DNA from: Odontocerum albicorne
Taxonomy: Eukaryota; Arthropoda; Insecta; Trichoptera; Odontoceridae
Length of the DNA: 64,000 bases
Reading direction: 5' to 3'
Assembly: GCA_949825065.1 (NCBI GenBank)
Contig: OX463844.1
Span: 33,023,414 to 33,087,413, forward strand
The notes below the pieces were generated by a model. The model worked only from the letters and a program-made list of their open reading frames with translations, was not told where the DNA came from and ran no database searches. Shown piece after piece: positions 1-9,737 of the stretch (position 1 is the first letter of the stretch; every line of letters starts with the position of its first letter). The position numbers were made by a program, and so were the translations under genes.

Positions 1-689
1 GACATTCATGTTTTTTTATCGAATCTCCATTTTGTTTAACATTTTTTTAACACATACGTTCCATCACGCCATGTCCCTTTAAGGGTAAGCAGAGAGGAAA
101 GATCTCCACATTTTTCCGCATACACAGCTCTCGCCTCGTTAACATTCATGTATATCACCATTCGTGGTCTTCTATTTTTCGTACTTGTAACCTTTTGTAA
201 CACTTTGTTTCAATTAATTATTGTTATAACATAAAAGTTTTTCTTGTAAGTTCAATACACGTATGATACGACAGAATTGACAATGGGGAAACTCGGGTAA
301 AAGCGGTTCATAGGCGATAAATATAGCGTGGAGCTAAGTATAGCTCCACCCCCGCTATAAATCGGTGGCCTTTATGTTTTGCCCAAGTCAGATGAATGTT
401 AATGCCTACGGTCAGCGTGAATTTAACACAATTCATTACTTTATCTATGGCAACACGACATCAAGCCATACGTTCATAATTTATTATGATCGACTGACAG
501 ATTTTGGTCTGTACGTGATTCACTTGTTAACGTATTCATCAAAATTAAAAATTAATGGAGTTTTCTATTTAATGTTTTTATTATTGTGATAATTGGGTTT
601 GAATATTTTTAAAATTTAAATACAATTGCTAAGTACTCTCTCGAGTTTTTAAACAAATGCCATAATACTTGAATTCTTATTTCGTATTC
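1..689. other. AT-rich stretch, nothing recognised
   Basis: No gene, RNA or repeat is recognised here. The open frames are short and have no recognisable motif. Confidence 0.4.
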
Positions 690-855
690 CCTTCAACCCA
701 TCTGAATTGGTTGTTCGGACATACTGAAGAGCGTGGCTAAGAGACAATGTTGTATAAAGCACCAGGAGTGGAAATTTCGAGTTAAAAAGAACTAGAGTAG
801 GCACGGATTTCTCAGTTCGTTATTGAACGTATTGTCAACACTACTGCTTGGCGTA
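690..855 (+). repeat. Repeat family C, copy 1
   Basis: This copy shares the block around CGGACATACTGAAGAGCGTG and a later 'GTAGGCAC...CTCGTT'-like part with copies at 32053-32215 and 48690-48850 (same strand) and 49015-49200 and 61590-61745 (opposite strand). The family is a short (about 160-190 bp) dispersed, diverged, non-coding repeat. No terminal duplication could be fixed, so its class is unknown; a non-autonomous DNA transposon is the simplest guess. Confidence 0.5.
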
Positions 856-1238
856 TGCGAGAATTGATACAAGGCGAACTCCTTCACCAGGTTACGACCA
901 TCTTTTAGTGTTTTTTTGGGTATTTATTTATTTAATACTTTATTGTAAAAAATCTGGCGGGATTAATGCTAGGCGGCAATCTCTTCCGACCAATGAGGTA
1001 AAAGTAAATAAAGGAAATTACATGATCGCAAAAATATTCAATTCATTATTCATCTGTACATAATTCATGAACAATACACTTATTAAAAATAAAATTAAGA
1101 TATTGTCAATTAAAATAAAAAGGAAGGATGGTGGAGAGGTAAGGGAAATCGGGAATGAAACACGTTACATGACTGACTTGAAATTAAGAATTTTTCAGTC
1201 GTTTTTTAAAACATGCCAGTAACAGTGTGAGTCTAATA

Positions 1239-2525
1239 TTAGGTCCTTACATATGAAATTGGCGTTTTGCCGTACTGGCAACTTTGATCTCAAATATCTT
1301 CTCTTTGGTTAGGAATTCCAAATTAAAATTTATACAGCTATTTACTCAAGTATTTGTGTTTCGAAAATTATAATTCATTTGTTTTTTCCTCAATTGTTTT
1401 TTTTCTTTGCGTCACTCAGTTTACAAAATGGAAAACTTGAAATATCGCGTTATTTACGAGTACGAGTTCCACCGTGGCACCAGTGCTGCAGAAACGGCTC
1501 GAAGGATTAATGATGTGTATGGCGACGGTGCCGCAAAAGAAAACACAGTGCGTTTTTGGTTCCAACGTTTTCGTTCTGGAAATTTCGACCTGCAGAATAA
1601 GCCCCGTGGACGGCCGGAGACCAAAGTTGATAATGAAGAATTGAAGGCTATTGTGGAAGCGGATCCATCGCAAACCACGTCCGAGTTAGCTGCAGGCTGC
1701 GGTGTTAGTGATAAAACTGTTTTAATCCACTTGAAGCAAATTGGGAAGGTGAAAAAGCTTGAAAGGTGGGTACCTCACGAATTGAGTGAAGCAAATCAAC
1801 AAACGCGCGTTGACTGCTGCGTTGCATTACTCAACCGGCACAATAATGAAGGGATTTTGAATCGAATCATTACCTGTGATGAAAAGTGGATCCTGTATGA
1901 TAATCGGAAGCGCTCATCGCAATGGCTGAACCCTGCCGAACCAGCCAAACCATGCCCCAAGCGAAAATTGACTCCAAAAAAGTTACTTGTGAGCGTTTGG
2001 TGGACTAGTGCTGGTGTCGTTCACTACAGCTTTCTTAAATCTGGCCAGACGATTACGGCAGATGTCTATTGTCAGCAACTGCAAACCATGATGGAAAAGC
2101 TAGCTGCTAAACAACCGAGGCTGGTTAATCGCTCTAGGCCACTGCTGCTTCATGATAACGCTAGACCACACACTGCACAACAGACGGTTACCAAATTAGA
2201 AGAGCTTCAATTGGAATGTCTAAGACATCCACCGTACTCGCCGGACCTTGCCCCAACAGATTACTATTTTTTTCGAAATTTGGATAACTTCTTGCAAGGG
2301 AAAAAATTCAACTCCGATGGGGCAGTCCAAACCGACTTCAAAGATTTTATTGATTCCCGTCCGAATGGTTTTTTTAGTAAAGGGATCGATGAACTACCTA
2401 TGAGATGGCAAAAGTGCATAGATAGCAATGGTACATACTTTGATTAAATAAATATATTATATTAAAAAAAAATCAACTTTATGTTCCTCCCAAACAAAAC
2501 GCCAATTTCATATGTAAGGACCTAA
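1239..2525 (+). mobile_element. Complete mariner element (Tc1/mariner, D,D34D)
   Basis: A 1,287-bp element. Its ends are perfect 31-bp terminal inverted repeats (1239-1269 and 2495-2525), beginning TTAGGTCCTTACATATGAAA. A TA dinucleotide flanks each end (1237-1238 and 2526-2527), the normal mariner target duplication. One uninterrupted transposase gene fills the interior, and an AATAAA signal (2447-2452) overlaps its stop codon. Intact ends, an intact gene and a clean target duplication suggest recent insertion. The protein resembles the cecropia-type mariners (the group that includes human Hsmar1/SETMAR). The element lies inside LINE-A, in the opposite orientation to it. Confidence 0.95.
1428..2447 (+). 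CDS. Mariner transposase, apparently intact
   Basis: Cut-and-paste DNA transposase of 339 residues, close to the usual mariner length of about 345. It binds the element's inverted repeats and inserts at TA. The N-terminal third holds two helix-turn-helix regions (about residues 5-50 and 70-110) joined by a GRP linker (61-63). The mariner signature WVPHEL is at 114-119. The catalytic triad is complete: D151 in CDEKW, D243 in LLHDNARPH, and D278 in YSPDLAPTDY, with exactly 34 residues between the last two. I start at the ATG at 1428 (MENLKYR); the frame is open slightly upstream but has no earlier ATG. There is no frameshift or internal stop. No promoter could be identified. Activity is inferred from integrity only. 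Confidence 0.95.
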   Translation: MENLKYRVIYEYEFHRGTSAAETARRINDVYGDGAAKENTVRFWFQRFRSGNFDLQNKPRGRPETKVDNEELKAIVEADPSQTTSELAAGCGVSDKTVLIHLKQIGKVKKLERWVPHELSEANQQTRVDCCVALLNRHNNEGILNRIITCDEKWILYDNRKRSSQWLNPAEPAKPCPKRKLTPKKLLVSVWWTSAGVVHYSFLKSGQTITADVYCQQLQTMMEKLAAKQPRLVNRSRPLLLHDNARPHTAQQTVTKLEELQLECLRHPPYSPDLAPTDYYFFRNLDNFLQGKKFNSDGAVQTDFKDFIDSRPNGFFSKGIDELPMRWQKCIDSNGTYFD

Positions 2526-2855
2526 TATTAGTTGATAACTGGCACCAGAGTTTCACTGCATGGACAGTAAATTGTGGCGTTAAAAAGAAGAGCGGGGAAC
2601 TGGGAAAGGCAATAAACAATATCTGCTGGAACGTAGCGCAAGTTCTTGATAAAAAATACGCTAAATATTATCGGCGAGATAAGAGGGTTGGGGTGGGGTG
2701 GCGCAATAGTAAAGGATATTATATAACAGTGACAATGTGTGCATTTTGCGTCTATTTCTAACGTTCAAACAGTTAAGCTCCTACTGGTATGAGGCAATGT
2801 GAATTGTATGTAAAGTGTATTTTCTCAGGTTGAAAACAAATCTCAATCATTTTGA

Positions 2856-2880
2856 AGGCGCTGTAATTTGTCCTTCCATC
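2856..2880 (+). repeat. SINE2 tail fragment
   Basis: The short segment GGCGCTGTAATTTGTCCTT matches the 3' tail of SINE2 copies such as 34754-34850. It abuts a tRNA-like segment on the opposite strand, so the locus is a composite of SINE pieces. Confidence 0.4.
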
Positions 2881-3115
2881 GGGAGTCGAACCCGAAACCC
2901 CCAAACTGGATGTCAATCTCACCTACTAGGCAACAGCTGTACATCTATTATCGTGGTATACAGCATTACCTAGCGGTTTTTTCGCCACGTAGCAATCTTT
3001 TTTAACCGTCCAGAAAGATGTCAAAGGGGCCTTAGTGAAAATCAGACTTAAACCCTTTTTAAAAAAATGTGGGTACCAACGGGAGTCGAACCCGTAACCT
3101 CCTGGCTAGATGATA
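2881..3115 (-). repeat. SINE1, two truncated minus-strand pieces
   Basis: Two minus-strand tRNA-like heads lie here. At 2881-2945 the B-box complement GGGAGTCGAACCC is followed by a degraded A-box region. At about 2957-3115 a longer piece carries SINE1 body (CCAGAAAGATG...GGCCTTAGTGAAAATCAGACT) and another B-box complement (ACGGGAGTCGAACCCG). Both have lost parts of the head. They are pseudo-tRNA SINE pieces, not tRNA genes. Confidence 0.7.
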
Positions 3116-3133
3116 TGCTAGATAGATATACGA

Positions 3134-3214
3134 TAGGAAGAGATTACCGCCTGACAATAAGCCCGCCAGATTGTATTTGCAATAAAAGTGTTAAATAAAT
3201 AAAAAATAAATAAA
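3134..3214 (+). repeat. SINE1/LINE-A type 3' tail, plus strand
   Basis: Plus-strand tail: GGAAGAGATTACCGCC, then AATAAGCCCGCCAGATTGTA, then GTGTTAAATAAATAAAAAATAAATAAAT-like sequence. The same block ends SINE1 copies and LINE-A. It is juxtaposed to minus-strand SINE1 sequence, so two insertions lie back to back. Confidence 0.7.
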
Positions 3215-3904
3215 TATGTATATTATCTATTAGGTCTCAGAGGTCGTCCATGACAGTTTTTTCTTAAAAAAACATTGAACTTTAAGAAGAAGAAAAATAT
3301 GAATATCTTATTGATAATGGAAGAACTAGAAGAAAATAATATATAGGGTTTACGTTAGTAAAAATATGGGAAATTAGGCCGAAAGTGTATAAACAATTGA
3401 AAAAACGCAATACCTTTTCAATTTTCTCTTGAACCTTGTTAATGAGCCGATCTGATAAACTGATTGAAATGGATATGACTCATACGAGTATATATTAACA
3501 TACAACAATGTTTCGTGGCGAATGGATTATGTTTTAAATCATGTTTGATACGATATTACGAACCACTAAACATATACTATAAGAGCACGATCTTGAAAGG
3601 ACGGGTTCGACATATTGTATGTAAATCACACAATTTTTAGACAATTGGAGGTACTAGATTGTATCAAGAGTTTGTCCTAGGGTAAGCAAATATTAACCTA
3701 ATGCAATTGTGACAGTCAAATTCCTATTTATAAAGTCTAGGGTAACTAATCTATCTCCTTGATTTTTAAATAAAATGCCAGTTCTCAACATGCTTTATTA
3801 TAGATGCAAGTGAGAATTAATAAATATCAACTTCAGTTATACATGTATAGGTACATATAGTAGTTGCAGAGGCGAAATTGAGACAGACCGGGCATGCGAT
3901 ACAT
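3215..3904. other. AT-rich stretch, nothing recognised
   Basis: No coding motif or repeat match seen. Confidence 0.35.
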
Positions 3905-4258
3905 ATGCGCAATTACATATTCTCAAAACGCATTATATATGAGGATATAATTAATGTACAAACGAAGGGTCGGTGGGCAGAGGAAACGCTATATGTTAAG
4001 AACATACTTACTTTGTGTAAGGTACCTGAGGACTGGGAGCAGGTAAAAGGAGTTATTTGCTCTCAAGCTGATGGCGTTTCAAAAGCTATGCTATATAAAA
4101 CTTCCAACTATGGGAAACAATCAGCGTGGCTGCAAACATATTTCAGCGTGACCAGACGGCTTAGCAGAATCCACATGTTTTTGACGTCTGCGGAAAGGAG
4201 TGCAGATGTAGTCACAAAAATATCACATGATCGAAGTGGGGAAGCATATCGAGATTGA
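3905..4258 (+). CDS. Unrecognised open frame, 117 residues
   Basis: From the first ATG this frame encodes 117 residues ending ...DRSGEAYRD. Its composition is less A+T-biased than its surroundings and it is long for random sequence here. It has no transmembrane segment, signal peptide or motif I can name. A segment reading KVPEDWEQVKG faintly resembles the wording of LINE reverse-transcriptase regions, but too weakly to assign. No neighbour supports a gene model. It could be a decayed transposon piece, an exon, or chance. Confidence 0.2.
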   Translation: MRNYIFSKRIIYEDIINVQTKGRWAEETLYVKNILTLCKVPEDWEQVKGVICSQADGVSKAMLYKTSNYGKQSAWLQTYFSVTRRLSRIHMFLTSAERSADVVTKISHDRSGEAYRD

Positions 4259-5720
4259 TGTTTAGAAAGGTGAGAGCGGGTGAGACCCAGCAACAAATAC
4301 AACCAAGTATAATACATTTTCACATTGAATCCGAATCAATGTGTTAACATATTACACTTTTGTTATATAGTATAACCCGGCGGGTTTATTGTCATCTGGA
4401 ATTTTCTTACAACCGACGATGTTTAAACTAGCCTTTAAATTTTCGAGTCGCCGATGCGTAAGTGAGCACATGTCTTAGCAACGTTTTATAACTTATTTTG
4501 TTCCTGAAAAGACTCGAGTAAGGGACAACACCAAAAAAATATATATATTGCCGACAGCATCCGATCGTTTATTTCTTGTGAATTATCGTATAAATATATA
4601 TTCATACTCGTATAATTTTTATATACACATAAGTATACAATTTAACTCGCACACAAAATTCACTTAGTTTTTTTTCGTTTATGTTCATGTAAACATTCCA
4701 TATATCATTTTTCCATATTGACTCTTTCATATATTGCATGCTATGTAAGAAAATTGATACACATTTATTTTCAGTGTCTTTTTCATGAATAAATCATGAC
4801 AAATAAATTCTTTCGTCGCTCGAAAAGGCAATTTATATTTTGTGATATTCAGAAATAGGTCATGCGAACAACGGCGTATGCAAAAATGTTTTTGCTTTCG
4901 TAAAACCAAAAACTGTCCATTTTTGTAATGGGATCTATAGCGTAAAAATTAATCAAAATGTTTAAACTACAATATACGTGTATTATTTTCAAATTTGCAT
5001 TAAAACTTTTTCGCTTAAAAATGTTTTATTGGTTCCGATTTGTGATAGCGATAGATTTCTTTTTGTTACCTTGTTATTCTGCAGTTTTTTGTTAATAATT
5101 TTGAATGAATATATGATATTACAGGCGATAATTCTCTAACGTAAAAGCCTTTAATTATTCCTCTTCCGCTGTTTATTTGTTGACCAGTTTGATGACAGTG
5201 CAGGTGTAATCACTCAAAGAATAATTTATTATCTGATACAATCTCAATATTGTTTCAGGGAGAGTAAGGAAAAAAATGTTATATTTCATATTTCCTTAAT
5301 CCAGTTTTTTTGTATAAAAAGATGGATTATACATAATTTGCTACGATGTAAAACATCAATGTTAAAAACTTTCTCTTTTCACGTCAAGCGAAATATTTAC
5401 GAATTTTCCAAAAAAAGGAAAAAATCCCATAGACCAAAAAATAATGTTTCTGATGGGATGACAGCCCCAAAACAAAAATGCGACCCCCGGCTGACGTGAA
5501 AGACATTTTTTGAATTAATCCGCTCTAATGATTGATGCTCGTGGTGTTCATTTTAGAAAAATGGACATTTCTGGATTCGAGGTCCGGACACCAGGCCCGG
5601 CGTAAGAATTTAAATTGTACCGCTATAATATGAAATACTCCTGAATAGCTTACTGAAATCTACACGCGACAACGATTAATGAGATATACTGGTATATTTT
5701 TAATTAGTCTTATATTTGTT
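4259..5720. other. AT-rich stretch, nothing recognised
   Basis: Long A/T runs and no supported gene. A slightly more G+C-rich block at about 5455-5600 has no match elsewhere in the window. Confidence 0.35.
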
Positions 5721-5795
5721 TTAACGGGAATCGAACCTGCAACTCCTTGGGCTGGGAGACAGACGTCTTACCAACTTGACAATGGAATTCATCAA
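5721..5795 (-). repeat. SINE1 tRNA-like head
   Basis: Minus-strand head only. The B-box complement (GGGAATCGAACC) is followed by CTGGGAGACAGACGTCTTAC, which corresponds to the anticodon-arm region of fuller SINE1 copies. Body and tail are missing. Confidence 0.65.
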
Positions 5796-6631
5796 TCTTG
5801 GTTTTCCCCGTATCGCCTTATAATGTTTATTTTTATTTAAATTAATTTATTTATGGTACATATTTAGGCAAAACTCAAATTGAGTTGTAGACTCATATTA
5901 TAAATATGTACAAAATTGTACAAATCCATCGTTAAATATCTGATATAACTCCAAAGACGCTTCCGTTATTAAATATCATCACTTAAAGCTTAAAAGATCT
6001 TTTAACTTCGTGTACTGTGATTATTTTTCTTAAGTAATTTACTCCTTACACTGATATATCGTGTCGCACCACTTGACTGGGTATTCTAGACAACAACAAG
6101 GTATACTTGTGACAACTTGATATACGTAAAAACACTTTTTTTATTTTTTCACATTTCTGTTATAAGGGTATTTATTCTGTCGACATGTGGAGGAAGAACA
6201 GTTTTTTGTACGTATATAAAATTATCACAAGTGTTTCTCGGTATTTCAGTGCAGAGTTCAAGTATTTTACGTACTCAGCCTTTCATTACTTTGTAAGGAG
6301 ATTCTTCAAGCGATAAGCCCAGGCACTCCAAAATATTGATATTCTTTCTTCCTTGCTATTTCGCAGTATGTGGAGTTGGTATTTCAGGTATTTGTTTACA
6401 AAAGCTCCCTGTTGTGTACCAGGTCTTGACTGAATCCTGTCACCTCAAGTTCTACGTGCAGCGGGCCAATATCTATAATTTCTTTGGACGTCCACTTCCT
6501 CAACTTCTCGTTGACAAGTGTCACTTGATAAATCCATTGTTTTTTTTTTAAATATATCTATTTAAATAACAAACTGTCACCCATTTTAGCATTGTAATTT
6601 TTGTTAACACATATTTTATTAAACTTTCGTT
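5796..6631. other. AT-rich stretch, nothing recognised
   Basis: No supported feature. Open frames here are short and motif-free. Confidence 0.35.
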
Positions 6632-6955
6632 GTATACAGTGAAACTTGGCGGGGGTTTTTTTACCAAGGGTCAGTCACTTCCAAATTACCAAAAAACTGG
6701 TAAACATGCTTTTGATGAATACCAGCCATCATCCTGTCGTCTCGCTTATGACTGAGCATCGTGACTCCCATGATAGCCTTTCATGACTCCTCTCCATCCA
6801 TCCCTGCACTCAGCGGTTCGAAGACCAGTAAAGTGTAGTCCAGAAAACCAGAGCTGAACCCTTTTTTTAACAACTTGGCTACCGACAGAAATTAAACTTG
6901 CAATCCTCGGCCTGGAAGACAGATATTCTATTAACTAGGTCACGGATGTCGTCAC
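6632..6955 (-). repeat. SINE1, degraded, with an internal unrelated segment
   Basis: The tail side (GTATACAGTGAAACTTGGCG, near 6636) and the head side (CCTCGGCCTGGAAGACAGAT...ACTAGGTCACGG, about 6880-6955) are separated by roughly 130 bp of sequence that other copies lack. Minus-strand orientation. The extra block is either an insertion or a junction of two partial copies. Confidence 0.6.
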
Positions 6956-7210
6956 TTATGCTCCCACATATCGATTGTCGTTTTTATTTATTGCTTTATT
7001 TCAGAAATAAACACTGATTCCCGATCATTTTGATGCCATCCTGTGGGTAGTTCGTAAAACAAAATTCCATTAAGAATTATTATTGTGATATTAAAAAAAA
7101 ATCGAAAAAAACTTTAAAAAAATAATAATAACACTTTAATAAATATATATTACATATGTACGTTCCAATGCTATCGATTTTCAAATCCAATGAACTTCAT
7201 TTGTTAATTT

Positions 7211-7330
7211 ATTTATTTACTCAATGATATGTGTAACTGTTTCGCCATACAATGTATATCGCTATATGCTATACAATGTGCCAAGGTCATCGTATGGCGA
7301 AACAGTGTGGTCGTCACTGAGTAAATAAAT
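7211..7330. mobile_element. MITE-like foldback, about 120 bp
   Basis: Arms of about 40 bp at 7211-7250 and 7291-7330 are inverted copies of each other, starting ATTTATTTACTCA and ending CTGTTTCGCCATAC, with a few mismatches and a 40-nt centre. There is no coding capacity. The form fits a small non-autonomous DNA transposon (MITE) or a foldback remnant. No unambiguous target duplication is visible. Confidence 0.6.
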
Positions 7331-8024
7331 AAAGGATATAGAACTATCGAAGAGTTTCATTTAGATTTTCCTAATAAAATACATAAATATCTTTATAGAT
7401 TTAAAACAAAAGTGTTCTAAACCGACTCTGCGCGTCGCATAACTGGTCCAACCCTCTTTGTGTAATATTCAGAGTAAACCGTAATGAGGAAAGTTTTTTA
7501 TTTTGTGGGTAATAAACACTTTTATTCTTATTTTGGAAGTGAACCGGGAAGATTTAACGGAAGGGTAGAGGAAGTAAATTGAGAAAAATACTCATAAAAA
7601 ATAAAGCTATTTAATCATCATCACCGCAAACTTTTCCAATCTCAGAATATTAAATTCGAAATGACTTTGTTATTCCACTTGTGCACTCAATCACCGAGAC
7701 ACGTGTTTCAACCTTCTATCCCAACGTTTTCTTCAAGCGGATTGTCCTTATTTTGAAGTGTTCATCAGCGATACTCAAATCTAAGTGATGTTTTATTACA
7801 ATATACTCGTAATTAATTAAATCTAAGTATGTTTAATGCAATACATTTTACATATTGTACGTAAAAAAAACTCTGAATTGGAGTTATAGTTTCGGTGCAT
7901 AACTCTCCATCCAGAATCAAAGAGACAAAAAATTGAAGAATCAAAAGAAAATCGTATACTTTGGCACTTGTCGTATATTGAATGAATATGGTACAAGTGA
8001 TGGATAGCTTGTTCGGAGTTTCGG
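7331..8024. other. No recognised feature
   Basis: AT-rich sequence with no supported gene or repeat. Confidence 0.3.
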
Positions 8025-8877
8025 TCCGATGGTAGGACACCTTACTCCTTCATCGGATAAGTTCTGACTGTTAAGATATTTATCGGAAATTTTTGGATCT
8101 TTTTGGGAATCGGGAAAGGATAGGTTTGTGGTAAATGTTTTGATTTTATGAATGATTATGAGAAATTATAAACGATTAAATACATATATAAATATGATGA
8201 TATATACATAATATTAAATACAAATATACATAAATTTGTGTCGTCACACACTGTTTTATATTGAATGGGTGAAAAAAATAATGATGGTGAATAAATTATA
8301 AGAATGAATATAGTATATGTAGATAAGTAAATGAGTGGGGAAACGTGTGTGACTTTTATAAATATATTAAGGTGTAAAAAATGTTTATTGAAGGTGAGAA
8401 ATGCGGTTGCCTATGGGGGTAAACTGTCTGCCGGAGGAATTATCGATGCTTTTAAAATTATGCGGAGGGCTTTGTTTTGAATGATCTGAATGTGATGTAG
8501 CGTTGTTTTCTTCGCGTGGCCCCAGACCGGAAGGGCGTATGTCAGTTGCGGTCTGACGATCGCTTTATATAGGTGGAGTTTAGTGCGCGTGCTAAGTTTG
8601 CTGTATTTACTGATCAAGGGAAATAATGATTTGAGTGTTCCGTGAGCTTTTGATTTGATATTAAACAAACATGTGGTATTACGTCATTATACGCTGAACA
8701 TAGGACATCCAAAAATATAAGTTTATTAATATGTAACATATATGTGTTTTATAACATTAATTTATGTACAAAATTCTATCCTTTCCTCTTTTATACAGTT
8801 GTTTTCACCACCACCCAAATATCCAAATAAATAACTCAAGTCGGTTTCACTAAGGAGTAAGGTGTCCTTAAATCGGA
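8025..8877. repeat. Segment bounded by 26-bp inverted repeats
   Basis: The left end 8025-8050 and the complement of 8852-8877 agree at 23 of 26 positions; both read TCCGAT, then GGACACCTTACTCCTT. The 853-bp segment between contains a minus-strand reverse-transcriptase fragment. The ends could be termini of a non-autonomous element or two copies of a small repeat in opposite orientation. No target duplication is evident. Confidence 0.4.
8411..8668 (-). pseudogene. Jockey-like LINE reverse transcriptase, C-terminal fragment
   Basis: About 85 residues of a non-LTR retrotransposon ORF2. The region just after the RT catalytic core is recognisable: KLHLYKAIVRPQLTYALPVWG followed by IQNKALRIILKA, the LYKxxxRPxLxYAxPVW...QNKxLR pattern typical of Jockey and related insect LINEs. 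The endonuclease domain and RT catalytic motifs are absent, so this is a dead 3' piece. It lies inside the inverted-repeat-bounded segment 8025-8877. Confidence 0.8.
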
Positions 8878-8953
8878 CTGATCCTCTAAGCATATAGTAT
8901 CAACAGTGCTGAAAGTAAATAATGTTTTAGTGTTCATGGTATCATATTTCTAA

Positions 8954-9725
8954 GGCTTAAAGCAAGGATACGTTATGTCACCCTGGTTGTTTAATATTTA
9001 TATGCATTCATGTTTGAAAGAACTACAGTTATTAATTAAAAAAGAAAAAAGTTTATGGGGCATGAAAACATATATACTCGAACCGAACAGCATCACAATC
9101 TGCTATGATAATAGTTCAAGACAATATGTAAGTACGAACCGAACAGCATCACAATCTGCTATGATGATAGTTGAAAACAATATGTAAGTACGAACCGAAC
9201 GTCATCACAATCTGCTATGATGATAGTTCAAAACAATATGTAAGTACGGACCGAACAGCATCACAATCTACTATGATGATAGTTCAAAACAATATGTAAG
9301 TACGAACCGAACATCAGCACAATCTGCTATTATGATAGTTCAAAACAATATGTAAGTATTGACTAGGATATATGAGAGGAAAACGTGGACGTGGAAAAAT
9401 ACTAAAGATACGAATAAATGCTCTAGAAATGCGTGCATTTAGAACAATGCTTGGGGCTTCTTATGATAAGGGTGATGTGTAAGATGACGAAGAACACGCG
9501 ATGGTTTCGACATATAAAACGAATGATTGAAGAAAGGCTAGCAAAACAAATGTATAGTGGAAAATTGAGTTGAAGGTGTGCAAAAGGAAGTCTTGAGTTG
9601 AAGGTGTGTAAAAAAAGTATGGTTGGATCAAATGAGTGATATTTTGAATGACGGAAGTGTAAGAAGTAAGAGAAATATTGACAGGGAAACGGCGTGATGG
9701 TATATATGGATGTAATTTAAAATTC
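8954..9725 (+). pseudogene. LINE-B reverse transcriptase remnant with internal tandem expansion
   Basis: Plus-strand ORF2 remnant of a second LINE family. It begins at an RT motif (LKQGYVMSPWLFNIYM), jumps to the segment encoding NRTASQSAMMIV, then continues with KIRINALEMRAFRTMLGASYD and WFRHIKRMIEERLAKQMYSG-like coding. This order is typical of the C-terminal half of these insect LINE ORF2 proteins. The RT YxDD region is missing. Between 9078 and 9357 one segment has been amplified into five 56-bp copies. Several stops and frameshifts show it is inactive. Related pieces occur on both strands across the window. Confidence 0.8.
9078..9357 (+). repeat. 56-bp minisatellite, 5 copies, derived from LINE-B coding sequence
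   Basis: Five consecutive 56-bp units (starts 9078, 9134, 9190, 9246, 9302) differ by only a few bases. Each contains CGAACCGAACAGCATCACAA and ends ACAATATGTAAGTA. One frame of a unit encodes NRTASQSAMMIV, the same LINE ORF2 segment seen as NRTVSKSAKMIV in another LINE-B piece at about 51600 (minus strand). The period is not a multiple of three, so the frame shifts at each copy. Confidence 0.95.
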
Positions 9726-9737
9726 ATAATAATAAAA

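Larger units (their letters stand above)
920..2725 (-). mobile_element. LINE-A 3' end, copy 1, split by a mariner
   Basis: Minus-strand 3' end of a non-LTR retrotransposon, probably CR1/L2-like. The mariner at 1239-2525 interrupts it. With that removed, the flanks align along their length with the uninterrupted copy at 53907-54390. Read on the minus strand it includes the ORF2 C-terminal signature 'VKLW...NIRL...LACFKKRLK', the type of ending (xVRLWNxLPxxVRxAPSLxxFKxRLK) common in CR1/L2-like ORF2 proteins. The 3' end (left edge here) reads GCCGCC...CCCGCCAGATT and runs into an ATAAATAAAT-type tail at about 921-935. The same tail ends SINE1 copies. The reading frame is damaged and the copy is dead. 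Confidence 0.7.

Noticed and set aside
1416..1678. Minus-strand frames opposite the mariner gene
   Set aside because: They are antisense shadows of the transposase coding sequence.
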